Source: Charina bottae (lineage: Eukaryota > Chordata > Lepidosauria > Squamata > Charinaidae). From it: a stretch of DNA of 64,000 nt. This document shows, in pieces, positions 22,560 through 32,894 of this stretch. A program made the translations under genes and the position numbers. The stretch is from NCBI GenBank assembly GCA_023362775.1, contig JALMGJ010000025.1, positions 7,780,001 through 7,844,000 of the forward strand. Direction: 5' to 3'. The notes beneath the pieces are model-generated. The model made no database searches, was not told the origin of the DNA, and was given only the letters and a program-made list of their open reading frames with translations. The first letter of the stretch is position 1. Each line of letters starts with the position of its first letter.

Positions 22560-23770
22560 ACACGTTCACACGGAGAAATAAGTGGAGTCTTCACACTTTA
22601 CACCTGTTACACGTGCGTGTACGCGTGGTGTTCTATTGTGACTCCCACGCCCCGTCGATCATGTAGACAAAGCTTGATTTGGGGGGGGGGGGTAATATCC
22701 CTCTCCTCCACTCCGCCCCCTTTTTCCGCTCTTCCAACTTTCGAAACAGGTAATCCATTTTGTGGGTGAACGTCGTCTACGCCAAGGAGGAGCAGGTTGC
22801 TCTTTTCGCTCGTATAGCCTCTACACCAAGCTAGCTGCAATTTTTCTCTTTCGAGAGAGCTGGAGGCGGCGGCGGCGGCGCCGACAGCTGCAACGCCCCC
22901 GCTTCCCATTCTGTTGCGCACGCACGAGCCCGGGTTGCTCACCCACATTCCGCGCGGCCGGGTGTGTGGTGGGGGGGTGGTGAGGAAGTTCGGAGTGCTG
23001 GGAGCGCAGACTGGACTGCCACAGCGGGAATTCCGCACCCCCTCCCTAAGACCCCTCCGTAGCTCGGGTAGCCCCCCTGCCTCACGCCCTCAGGAAGATG
23101 CACCCCGGGAGAGCGCTCGCATTCGCTTGCGCGCGCGGCTGGGAGCCGGGGCCCGGAGTCTCCACCCCTTTCGGCCTCGGACTCCGCCCCGAAAGCTGGC
23201 GACGGCGAGTCCAGCTAGTGAAGCGACGAGGTTGAGCGGGGAAAGGAGGCTATGGAGGGGAGACAGTTTTCTTCGCCTTCCTGCCGTTCCGCGAGGCGTT
23301 TGTTTTGATAGGCTCCGAAGGGGGAGGCTGCGGTGAAGAAGGGGCGGAAAAGGCGGGCTGCGCTGCAGCCAGGGAGACCCTTCAGCTTGCAGGCAATGGT
23401 CCACCCTCGCTGCCTTGCTCGTCCCCTCTTTCCCCCACTGGGTTTGAAGCTTTTGTTCTCTCCAGTTCGGGGCACAAGAGAGCTACCTGCCGCCGCCGCC
23501 GCTCCTGCCTCACGACGTCAGGAAAGTTCGAGGAGAAAACCGGCTCGGGGTTCGACCTCCTTTGGGCTGCAGAGCGTTCAGTTTGGTGAGGTTAAACCTC
23601 GGGCGGGGGCGGGGGTGAGGGAAAAGGAGGAGGCACGGTCGTCTAGGTAGGAGCGGCGGGACGAGCAGGCGACAAAGAAGGCTTGTGAAGAGGAGGAAGG
23701 GGTGTCCAGCAAACCTTGCCCTCGACAGTCGATTGGGGTGGGGGTTAGGGAGATGGGAGGCCACACACTT
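22560..23770. promoter_or_regulatory. CpG island, probable GPR63 promoter and first exon
   Basis: This is a dense GC-rich, CpG-rich block in otherwise AT-rich DNA. It holds a GC box GGGCGGGGGCGGGG at 23601-23614, an NRF1-like TTGCGCACGCAC at about 22914-22925, and a CGG-repeat-like GGCGGCGGCGGCGGCG run at 22867. No TATA box stands out. Plus-strand splice-donor candidates are TTTG|GTGAGG at 23586 and CTAG|GTAGGA at 23647. The open frames inside resemble no protein and vary by frame, as in untranslated GC-rich exons. It lies about 24.6 kb upstream of the GPR63 coding exon on the same strand, and human GPR63 also has distant noncoding first exons. Linking it to GPR63 is inference; it could serve another or an opposite-strand transcript. 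Confidence 0.65.
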
Positions 23771-24359
23771 CGCTACAAGCACTTCGGTCTACTTTTCTGA
23801 GGAGTTTAGGTTCAGGTCTCCTGCTGGGTTGGGGGGGGGGGTTAGTGTAGATTAGCTACTCCCTAAGACCGTAAGAGGCATAGGACACCCCCCCCCAAAA
23901 AAAAAGGAAAGCGAAGTAAAATTTTAACCCCAGCTGGTGATTTTGAGAAGGTAATGAACGAAGGGCTGGATCAGGTACGGAATGCGGGGTGTAGACGATC
24001 GTGTAATTGTGATACCTACGCTGAGTGCTTTAAAAGCGGGCAGCGCTGTTGTAGTGATCCGGACTCCTAATACCAGGACTAATTTCTAAACGAGAGGTCT
24101 TGGTCAGGCTCGAAGCTCCTCGCAACCCTCAGATTTGCTGAGGGCTACCTGTGGCTAAACATCTGTGAAGTTAAGAAATTCTGTGATTTGATATGCCCCA
24201 GGTTTAAACGCCAGCTTCCACAGCTAGGCTATGGGGGAACCTACCCCGCCTGTAATTAAGCTGTACTAAACTCCAGTGATCGCTTGGGTATCATAAGCAA
24301 TGAATGAAGTGTGTGTGCTTGTGCTTTTTCTAAAAAGTGAGCTTGCAAGTTAAAGGTAT
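23771..24359. other. Possible first-intron start
   Basis: No coding or repeat signal apart from G-runs at 23830-23840. Confidence 0.35.
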
Positions 24360-24372
24360 TTAAGTAAGTATC
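24360..24372. repeat. U2 insertion TSD, left copy
   Basis: TTAAGTAAGTATC, repeated exactly at 24407-24419. Confidence 0.85.
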
Positions 24373-24407
24373 TACACTTGATCTTAGCCAAAAGGCTGAG
24401 AAGCGAT
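24373..24407 (-). pseudogene. 3'-truncated U2 snRNA retrocopy
   Basis: Read on the minus strand, these 35 bases begin ATCGCTTCTCAGCCTTTTGG and continue through the U2 5' region to GTGTA, matching U2 snRNA from nucleotide 1 to about 35. The copy stops just inside the branch-point-recognition sequence. A perfect 13-bp direct repeat flanks it and there is no poly-A tail. That is the form of 3'-truncated U2 retropseudogenes known in mammals, made by LINE machinery. It has no snRNA promoter and cannot be functional. Confidence 0.92.
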
Positions 24408-24419
24408 TAAGTAAGTATC

Positions 24420-24895
24420 ACTAATGACTGAGTGGTAAAAGTGTTTATGCATTATTTCTGTGCCTATTCTGTGCTGGTGTTGTAAATACATAGCTGAGAG
24501 CTAGAATTCAGGAATGAAATAATATTAGTATGTTCTAGTAAAAGAATGCCATGACTATGACAGAGCTTTTTTTAAAAAAGCTTTCAAATTTCAAGGAGTT
24601 GTGCTGGCCATACAGAAACCTCCCGTCATCTCTGGAAAAAGGGCATGCTTGATCACATTTTAAAAGTTTTAAAAAATCATATCTAATGTAGTACAAGAAT
24701 CCTGTATTCCATAAGTCTTAATAAAAGTATAGGGGTGCAACCAGAGGCACCAATTTGTTTCATTAATACTTTCTTCCTTGTTGGCATCTATCTTACTGTT
24801 AAGAATTGCAGCTATATAATCTGATTAACAAAATACGCTATTTTCCTAATGGCTTTCATACAGAAAAAGAGAAATCACCCAGAATCTCAGGTCCA
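24420..24895. other. Intronic DNA, nothing recognised
   Basis: AT-rich, without gene or repeat signal. Confidence 0.4.
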
Positions 24896-24899
24896 TGTG

Positions 24900-25010
24900 T
24901 ATAGCAAACTTCCCAGCCTGATGGGTGGGGTGGAATTCCCCATGGCTGGGTGGGGAATTCTGGGAGTTGAAGTCCACACATCTTAGAGTTGCCAGAGTTG
25001 AGAAACACTG
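24900..25010. mobile_element. hAT end fragment (GTTGAGAAACACTG family)
   Basis: GGGAATTCTGGGAGTTGAAG, then TCCACACATCTTAGAG, ends in GAGTTGAGAAACACTG. The complement of this end is CAGTGTTTCTCAAC, a hAT/Charlie-like terminus very common in squamates. The same end closes the miniature element at 53137-53197. The left end is not clear. Confidence 0.55.
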
Positions 25011-25780
25011 CCTTACAGCATCCTAGGAATGCTGGGAATAGTAGTTTGATATACCTGGAGAGTGCCAGATTGGCAGAAGTTCAGAGGGCTGTCCGGTCTT
25101 GCAGGAAAGGAAGAATGCAATAACCCAAATTCAAATTTTTTACCATCTCTTGATCATTCCTTGTCACATATTTCTTCGTCTTTCATAGCTGAAATTAAAT
25201 TTTTAGCTCTTTATTCTGAACTGACATTTTGGGGGCGATAGTCTCTTTAGCAATCCATCTTTAGGCTGCTATGTGAGTACACAAATATCTCTGTGCCCAT
25301 ACCTGTTTCTGTGACAGAACATTTCTCACTAGCCTTATCAGAATGTATTTAATGTTTAAAGAATATGAGTTTGGATAGGTTTATTTAGGATGGCAAAGGG
25401 TTGCCAAATTAGCTCCTCTAGAAAAGTGAGTGAGATACTAGACAAAATTATCTAGTTTGATTGTTAGCAATAGCTGCCTTCTGGGGTTTTTTTTTCTCTT
25501 CAGTCTAGTCTACAGCCTTGAGATTTCCTTGTAGTCTCTCAGAGAAATACTGCCTCGTCCAACCCTGCATAGCTTTTCTTAGGTAGCAGATGGCAGAACC
25601 TAGCCCAACTCAGCTGTGACAAATTAGATCCTAAATGTGAGCTATTTTCAAAGCATCCATACACATTGTTTCTTATACCACATTCATCCCTGGAGAGACT
25701 GATTCTGTGATACTTTTTATTGTAGAATGGACAATACTGGCTAAGATGAAGGATCTTGATCAGAGGAACTGATGTGTGTA
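25011..25780. other. Intronic DNA, nothing certain
   Basis: No gene or clear repeat. Confidence 0.4.
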
Positions 25781-25974
25781 TGGGTAGTCCTTGTTTAGCG
25801 ACCACAATTGGCAGTCACTAAGTGAAACTGCAACTGCTTACAATCTTACCTCAGCTTTCCTTTGGTTTACAGACTGAAGGTTGTAAATGCAAGGATTGGT
25901 TGTAAAGTTACTTTTTCATCACTGTCGTAACTGCGAATGGTTGCTAAATGCAGTTGCTAAACAAGGACTATCTG
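25781..25974. mobile_element. Mariner-like MITE
   Basis: The left end TGGGTAGTCCTTGTTTAGCG pairs with the right end TGCTAAACAAGGACTATCTG, and TA flanks both sides (25779-25780 and 25975-25976). The 194-bp body has no coding. Its wording (AGTCCTTGTTTAGCGACCAC) is related to, but distinct from, the element at 4731-5403. Confidence 0.85.
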
Positions 25975-25976
25975 TA

Positions 25977-27668
25977 TATTTGTGTGCATTTATATATATG
26001 CGTGCATATGTATCTTTTTTGTCTTATCATTTGGGGGGTTATTCTCAGTATTTGTTCTGAGGGTTTTTAAAAATGAAATACGGTCTGTTTCTGATAAAAC
26101 CTTCAGATTTTTTTTCTGATGCTTCTATGAACTCACATAAATACTAAACTTTTAAATGGGGAAGTTATAACAAAGTCTTGGTGGGAAGCATACATGGCTG
26201 CTGCTCTGAGTCACATGTGCTAGCATGTAAGAACAGCTTATATTTGATTTGTACTTGTTTTTATTGTCTTCCATGCCCAACTAATAAAGAGCTGGGAAGA
26301 TATATGGCAAGCTAAATGTAGTGAGCTTTTCTCAGAGGAAGGTTGAAACAGAAATCCTTTCATTTTTTAATATACTCTATTATTTCCTATTAAGTTTCAA
26401 GGCTGCAAAGTACAAGGCAGCATATTGAGAACATGGAGCTGATGCAATGTAGACTAGGCAATTGTCTAGGTAATTATCTAATTATGGGATTACTTCCAAG
26501 GAAATACTGTAACAATTACAACCAAAATATGTATTGATTAAGACTTTGTCCAGATATCCATAATAAGCTATTGCAAATGTTATTTTGAAAAGTCAGAACT
26601 GTATATTCCTGTGTTTGCATCATGATGCTTTTCTACTCAGAATGTCCCACTGAGGGGCACTTAATTCCTCATACCTTCTAGTGGGTCCTACAATAAAACG
26701 TTGCAGTGACTCCAGTCATTTCATTCCATTTTCTTTCCTCACCCACTTTTCCACTGCTTTCCTGCATCCCTGAAAGAAATATCAATATTAGCATGATAGT
26801 GGAGCATCTGTGTTCTTTCATGGAACTGCCTGGGATTAACCCAGTAGGAAAATGGCAATCATGGTAAAATAACAGGTAAAATCTGAGGCTAAGATTCCAA
26901 ACCATAATCCTTTTGTACTCCAGTTAAACATTTGCTATCAATTTTACATTGCCAAGTTTGATGGGTTCATAGGTGGCCTCTGGATTCCTTCTTTATGGCC
27001 GCAGGAATCCCCTCCCTCTGTACTGCCCAATATCGGCAGTACGACTGCTGAAAATCATTAGTGTGGTTTCTTGCCATTTTGAGGCAGGAAACGCATGCAA
27101 ATTGAAATGAAAGCCCTAAAATAGGCATTCACTGTTTAAAAATTATAGAAAAGTAGAAAATGCAAGGCTTGCACGCTTTATCTCATCTTGTTCAGTATAA
27201 CTGGAATCTTTGTATGCCAAATGTAAGAGGAATTCTTGATCATTCAGCTCAAATGTGTCACATGTAGGCTACAAGCCTACATCTTATTATGTATCTATTG
27301 AATTCTATTGAAATAGCAAGGCTTACATATAACTGAGTACAGAGATGGGATCTTTCCTAGGGGGTCCTGTCTTTGGGGCCACAAATATCTTAAAAGGAGG
27401 GTCATAAAACTTGACCAGGCATGTGCATTGTGGGAGCACTGTCAGAATGCACTCCTTACTTTTCCTCCACAAGCCCACAGTGGGCAGTTGTAGAAACACA
27501 AAATTTGATATATAGATTAACATTATTTAATATATACTGTATATTTTACTCAATCTTAATCCTAGAGAAATTACTAGTTTTGTTCATGGTGGAATCACAC
27601 AAATTCATCTATCATTTTGGGAGTCATACTACTACGAAGTTTAAGAATTGCTGGTTGTTATTATTAGA
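25977..27668. other. Intronic DNA, nothing recognised
   Basis: No gene or repeat signal was found. Confidence 0.4.
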
Positions 27669-27676
27669 TTTATATC

Positions 27677-28556
27677 TAGGCTGGCCATACGTACCATTTT
27701 AAATGGGACAGTACCGTTTTTTTTCACATTTCCCAACCATCCCGTCCTTTTAATATAAATGTTAATTTTGTCCCATTTTTTTTTTAAAAAAAGCAAAATG
27801 TCAGGCATGGCAAAATTGATCATTTAAAAAGTGCTTGATTGAGGTGCCTGATGTTGGGTGAGACTAGAGAGGGGCAAGGAAGGCGGAAAGAGAGGGAGAC
27901 AGAGAGAGACGGGGAGAGAGAGCTTTGCCACTGCCTCTGCTCTGCCCTTAGCTGGTCGCTCCCTGCTCTCTGTTTTATTAAAATGCGTTTCGGATGTGAT
28001 CCCGCCCCCTTTTTCCAAGAGTGAAACTGATTATTTCTCCAGCTCGGCAAGGGAGAGTCTTTCGTTTGGGATTGTGGGAGAGAGAGAAAGAGGGAGAAAA
28101 AAAAGCAGGAGGAGGAGGAGGGAAGACAGAAGGAAGAGAAGCCTTGCCAGGCATGGAGTTTTTGAATCCTCCCTTCTCTGCCTCTCTTCTCTCCCCCCTT
28201 CCCCTCCTTCCTGCGATCCGTGATGTTACAAAGCCCTGTGAGCTGTGTTTTCCCCATTCACCTCCTGTCAAATACAGTCCCCCTCTACGTCTACCTAAAT
28301 TTTTGTATGAGTTCTGTCACTGAAGAATAATTGTTAGCTCAATCTGTTCATGTAATAAAACTTTTTCATTTTAATGAAAACAAAAATATTTTTATATATA
28401 CAGTAATCTGTTTAAGGACCAGCAAATGGATCTTAAAAACTCTTTAAAACTTTTTTTATCGTCTTACTTTTTCATGACTACGGAATAAGTTTAACCCCGT
28501 CCCATTTTTGCCATCCCAATGTCCCATTTTTGTCTCAAGGAAATATGGTCAGCCTA
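27677..28556. mobile_element. Nonautonomous DNA transposon, TAGGCTGGCCATA ends
   Basis: The left end TAGGCTGGCCATACG is matched inversely by the right end, which finishes ATATGGTCAGCCTA. GGGACAGTACCG near the left end and GTCCCATTTTTGCC near the right end are further subterminal inverted blocks. Flanking 8-mers TTTATATC and TTTATCAC agree at 6 of 8 positions, suggesting an 8-bp TSD as in hATs. The interior is purine-rich, with a promoter-like GC-rich patch. Superfamily not proven. Confidence 0.55.
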
Positions 28557-28559
28557 TTT

Positions 28560-28783
28560 ATCACCTTTATTTTGTACAACTCAGGGTGACATACATAATG
28601 TTCTGTCTCCTGTTTCCTGTACAACAACAATCCTGTGAGGTGGGCTGGGCTGAGAGAGAGAGAGAGTAATAACTGGCCCAAAGTCACCAAACAGGTTTTC
28701 ATGCCTAAAGGAGGACTAGAACTCAATGGTGTCTCGGTTTCTAGTTCAGTACCTTAACCACTATACTAAATTGGCTCTCATGG
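28560..28783 (-). mobile_element. tRNA-derived SINE, minus strand
   Basis: Reading the minus strand from 28783, a tRNA-like head (TATAGTGGTTAAGGTACTGA) and B box (GAGTTCTAGTCC) lead to a core with TGACTTTGGGCCAG and a body ending in a GTCACCCTGAGTTGTAC-like end. It is the Sauria/core-SINE type, moderately diverged, and abuts the transposon on its left. Confidence 0.75.
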
Positions 28784-29086
28784 CACACACACTAAAATGC
28801 CTTCTTCCTGACATGCTAGCTTGGGAGTCTCAATGCTGGAAAAAATCCACAACATAAATTCTGAAATGGCATTGAATAAACGAGGTCTGTGCTCTACGTA
28901 CACCTGGAAAATTGATCCTGCTTTGAGACCTAATTAATTTAATCTCATTGATTTAATATTTGATTCATTTCTGTTCCAGTTGAACTTGTGCAGGCTAAGT
29001 ATTTGTAGTTCTGAAGCAGTGATCCAAAGATGGAGTGACAAAGGGGGGAAGGATTATTTTTTAACTTCCATGCTTTAAGTACAAGT

Positions 29087-29094
29087 ATCTAACC
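29087..29094. repeat. Foldback hAT TSD, left copy
   Basis: ATCTAACC, repeated exactly at 31688-31695. Confidence 0.88.
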
Positions 29095-29171
29095 CAGGGC
29101 TTTCCAAACTTTTCATGTTGGTGACACGCCGTTTAGCCATGCATAATTTCGTGACACACTAATGAGGAGTC

Positions 29172-29405
29172 CCCGCCCCCGGCCCATGTGATTAGCTGCT
29201 GGCTCCAAACCCTGCCCCTGGCCCACGTGATTGGCTCCCGGCTCCAAACCCTGCCCCCCGGCCCAAGTGATTGGCTCCCGGCTCCAAACCCCGCCCCCGG
29301 CCCACGTGATTGGCTCCCGGCTCCAAACCCTGCCCCCAGCACACGTGATTGGCTCCCGGCTCCAAACCCCATCCCACGTGATTGGCTGCCGGCTCCAAAT
29401 CCCGC
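29172..29405 (+). repeat. Six-copy minisatellite with CACGTG-ATTGG units
   Basis: Six tandem units of about 33-41 bp read as variants of CACGTGATTGGCTCCCGGCT followed by CCAAACCCCGCCCCCGGCC. The core units contain an E-box CACGTG (variant CATGTG or CAAGTG in two), directly followed by ATTGG (inverted CCAAT box; ATTAG in the first), and a GC-box-like CCGCCCC in several. It lies inside the foldback hAT, between its left terminus and the GC-rich arm. Confidence 0.92.
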
Positions 29406-29452
29406 CCCACAGCCCGCCAGTCTTGTACTGTATGTATTGTATTGTATGTAAT

Positions 29453-30500
29453 TGTAGATCAGAGCTTTCCAAACTGTGTCGCGACATCGCGGCAAGGGCC
29501 CAGGTGTGTCACGGGAACCCGGAAGAGGAGGCCATGCACCACGTGGAGCCCCGCCCATCCCTTGCCACGCCGACAGATCCCTGCTCTGAACCCAGCTCTT
29601 CAGCTCTCGCTGCAGAAGCCAGGTAAGTTAGCAGCCCGGTAGGGCTGCAACTGGGGGGGAGGGTGCAATGACATCACTAGGCCGCCGCGCTGGGGTGGGT
29701 GGGGGGTGCAGGGACCGCGAAGCGTGGCGGCCGGAGACATGGCTTTTCCCTCCTGAGAAGTGCCAGTGACCTGGCAGCCGAGAAAGGGACGGTGAGGCGG
29801 CTCCGCTGCCCGCCTCGCAAGGCCCCCGCCCCGCGCCGTCTGCGGATCCGGCTCCCCCTTCCCCTTGGCGATGGCCCCAGACAGGCAGAGGCGGGACTGG
29901 GCGGGCGGACAGGCGGCGCTCTACGCCTCCGTGGCCTGGCTCGGCGCTTCCTCCCATTGCCTACAATCAGAAGATGGCGGCGGTCTGATGCGCGGCCTGC
30001 GAGAGCTGAGCTGGGGCCGAGCCGAGGGAGCCTGCCGGCGGCTCCAGCCCAACGAGAGGGCTCCCGGCGCTCCAGGGAGACCCAGCACAGGCGGCGGGGA
30101 TGGGGCAGAAGCAGGAGGAGAGGAGCTGCCGGCGGGAGCGCGGCACGAGGAGCGCCTCGCCGGCGCCTGCCCGGCTTCCACCGCGCTTCATCGGAGAAGG
30201 TAAGACGCCGCGCAGGCGGGTGGCTGAGAGGCAGGCGGGCGGGCAGGGGGTCGCCTGCAGCGGGCTCGTCCAACCATCCTTCCTGGAGCTGCTGGGGCCG
30301 GATGGAGCGGTGGGGGACTCGCTATTGCTCCTTCCAGCATGCCCTCCAAGCCCAGCTGTTCAGCCATCGATCAAGGATCGATCAGGCCCAGGGGCAGGGC
30401 TGGCTGAGGGGCTCGGGGGGAAGAGGGAAGACGGGTCCCTCTTGCCTGACACATCCTCACGCATCCTCCCCCCTCCCCCCGCAATATGGCAGCAATAACA
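29453..30500 (+). repeat. Left arm of the giant inverted repeat
   Basis: This arm pairs with 30632-31691. It contains an inverted hAT right terminus (CAGAGCTTTCCAAACTGTGT at 29457), consensus-like splice donors AGCCAG|GTAAGTTAG (29623) and GAGAAG|GTAAGACG (30199), and a YY1-like AAGATGGCGGCGG (29971-29983). Both donors and the YY1-like site are kept in the right arm on the opposite strand. By eye the arms agree at about nine in ten positions. CpG is dense, unlike flanking DNA. Confidence 0.92.
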
Positions 30501-30631
30501 ACCACAGCGACCACCACCTGCCGCGAAGGCTCTGGCAGAAATGGATCCAAGTGCGGGATGCTCTTCTGGAGAGTGGAAAGTGCAGGATCCCCGCTCATTT
30601 TTGGGGCTTTCCTTCTCTTTCGGGCCCTGCC

Positions 30632-31691
30632 TGTTATTGCTGCCATATTGTGGGGGGAGGGGGGGAGGCTGCGTGAGGATGTGTCAGGCAACAGGGACCC
30701 GTCTTCACTCTTCCCCCCAGCCCCTCGGCCAGCCCTGCCCCCGGGCCTGATCGATCCTTGATCGATGGCTGAAAAGCTGGGCTTGGAGCGCCCGCTGGAA
30801 GGAGCGATGCCGAGTCCTCCACCACTCCATCCGGCCCCAGCAGCTCCGGGAAGGACGGTCAGATGAGCCCACTGCAGGCGACCCCCTGCCCGCCCGCCTC
30901 TCAGCCGCCCGCCCACCGGCGCGGCGTCTTACCTTCTCCGACGAAGCACGGTGGAAGCCGGGCAGGCGCCGGCGAGGCGCTCCTCGTGCCGCGCTCCTGC
31001 CGGCGGCTCCTCTCCTTCTGCCCCGTCCCCGCCGCCCGCGCTGGGTCTCCCCGGAGCGCCAGGAGCCGTCTCGTCGGGCTGGAGCCGCCGGCAGGCTCCC
31101 TCGGCTCGGCCCCAGCTCACCTCTCGCGGGTTGCGGGCCGCGCATCAGACCGCCGCCATCTGCTTGTAGGCGATGGGAGGAAGCGGCAAGCCAGGCCAGG
31201 CCACGGAGGCGGAGAGCGCTGCCTGTCCGCCTGCCCAGTCCCGCCTCTGCCTGGCTGGGGCCGCCGCCAAGGGGAAGGGGCCTTGCGAAGCGGGCAGCGG
31301 AGCCGCCTCCCCGTCCCTTTCTCGACTGCCAGGCCGCTGGCACTTCTCGGGAGGGAAAAGCCATGTCTCCGGCAGCCGTGCTTCGCGGTCCCTGCACCCC
31401 CCACCCTCCCCAGCGCGGCAGCCTAGTCGCGTCCCTGCCCCCTCCCTCCCAGTTGCAGCCCTACCGGGCTGCTAACTTACCTGGCTTCTGCGGTGAGAGC
31501 TGAAGAGCTGGGTTCAGAGCAGGGACCTGTTGGCATGGCAAGGGATGGGCGGGGCTCCACGTGGTGCATGGCCTCCTCTTCCGGGTTCCCCTGCGACACA
31601 CCTGGACCCTTGCCACGACAGAGAAATGTGTCATATTGTGACACAAATGACACAAATATGTCACGACACACAGTTTGGAAAGCTCTGATCT
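30632..31691 (-). repeat. Right arm of the giant inverted repeat
   Basis: Complement of 29453-30500. The mirrored donors read CTTAC at 30931 (complement of GTAAG) and ACTTACCTGG at about 31476-31485. The arm ends at the hAT right terminus, and the pairing extends about 4-5 bases past it into the TSD (TAGAT against ATCTA). Confidence 0.92.
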
Positions 31692-31695
31692 AACC

Positions 31696-32336
31696 AATGG
31701 GTTTTGTTGGTGGAGGGCTAAGGCACAGGAGTGGATTTCAAAGGATTAGGAAATATAAGATAGTTCAAAAATTTATCTTCTTAAGAAGTTACCGTCCTTT
31801 TAAAAAATCCATCATGAAAGAAATAGCAAGTGATATGGATCTTACTAGAAACATTTGGGTTTTAGAGATAATACATCTTATAAAAGGAGATGGAATTCTT
31901 TTAAATGGAAATAAAAAGTAAAATATAAATACTTTTAGAGTATTACTTATTTAGAGGAGGATTTATTTAGAAGAATATTATTCTTACCAGTTTTCACCAA
32001 CCTGATGCCCTTCAGAAAGAGCACCAGGTTGGGTAAGGCTGCTGAATATTTTACATCTTCTAAAGGGACTTCATATTGTTGTTTATATTTTATTGCTGTG
32101 CTGCGCTTGTTGGGATGGGCTTTATCTACATGTTTGTTCTGACCTGATTCATTGAATAAGCCAGAGTAGCTTGGTTAATATAACATAAACCATGGTTTAT
32201 AAACCACAGTGGTTGGCCCATTCATTACATTATGCTGGAGAAAGCACATTATGGCTTAACATTATATGAACACAGCCTATAGCACTTGAACTTGCTCCAC
32301 TTTTTTCTTACTGGGAAGTAGGACAAAACCTGTAGC
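31696..32336. other. Intronic DNA, nothing certain
   Basis: It may be part of the L1 relic that follows, but no motif is seen. Confidence 0.35.
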
Positions 32337-32890
32337 AATATTAAATGTATGATCAGATTTATTTATCTTAAAATATCCCCAGGACCAAATGGTTTTTCTG
32401 CTATATATTAAGACCTTCCAAGAAATTATGATTAAGCCTTTAATTCAAGTAATGAATGATATACAGCAATGCCAGATACATCCTTCCATATACTCTGCAC
32501 AAGTTGGATTGTTCCCCTTTTTGTAAATCAAAGAAATAAAGGATTTGTCTGGCACTGATAAATTTCATTCATTACTTGACCTTTTAACTAAATAGGTACA
32601 TTCTAATACACAAAGGATAATATCAAATACATTTTGAATACTGTTAATATAAATCAGAAAAATAAGATGATTTTTCTGGACACAGAGAAAGCCTTTTGTG
32701 AAGGAAAGTAGACCTGGCCTTGGGAATGGGGAAGGAATGAGTGAACCATTAAGGGAGTAGTTTGAGAAGAGATTATTTAGACCTGAGAATGAAGAAAGCA
32801 GGACAAAGAAACTCCAAATACCTTTCCACCCCTTGATTGTTTGGTATAAGTTGGAGTAGAGAGAAACTGACAGGCTTTCAAGATTCCGTA
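32337..32890 (+). pseudogene. L1 ORF2 remnant, first part
   Basis: Frames on the + strand read SPGPNGFSAIYYKTFQE near 32380-32430, the L1 SPGPDGF block preceding the reverse-transcriptase palm, and later FLDTEKAF near 32675, the L1 version of the catalytic D-x-E-K-A-F motif. Stops and frame breaks abound. It continues at 33140 after an RTE insertion. Confidence 0.75.
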
Positions 32891-32894
32891 ATTC

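Larger units (their letters stand above)
29095..31687. mobile_element. 2.6-kb foldback hAT element with CpG-rich arms
   Basis: The ends are CAGGGCTTTCCAAACTTT (29095) and AGTTTGGAAAGCTCTG (31687), the ends of the local hAT family, with an exact 8-bp TSD. The contents in order are: the family's left terminus to about 29170; a minisatellite to about 29405; a spacer; an inverted copy of the right terminus at 29457; a left GC-rich arm to 30500; a 131-bp centre; and the mirrored right arm. No transposase ORF is seen, so it must have moved in trans. Long GC-rich open frames occur in both arms but mirror each other and resemble no protein. Both arms look like a captured promoter with first-exon donor sites. 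Confidence 0.88.

Noticed and set aside
22914..23650. Open frames of 94-140 codons in the CpG island
   Set aside because: GC-rich frames are open by composition on both strands, with no protein resemblance.
24373..24407. Functional U2 snRNA gene
   Set aside because: Only the first 35 nucleotides are present, flanked by a TSD, without snRNA promoter elements.
27820..28323. Overlapping open frames of 97-145 codons
   Set aside because: They are low-complexity purine/pyrimidine-rich frames inside a terminal-inverted-repeat element.
29699..30676. 325-codon open frame in the left foldback arm, and its 230-codon mirror at 30705-31397
   Set aside because: Both lie in mirrored, CpG-rich arms where stops are rare. 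The translations are Arg/Ala/Pro/Gly-rich, resemble no family, and several frames are open at once.
29457..31687. Inner palindrome as a separate hAT insertion within an older one
   Set aside because: The 8 bases left of the inner end (TTGTAGAT) do not match the 8 bases right of 31687 (ATCTAACC), so there is no own TSD.
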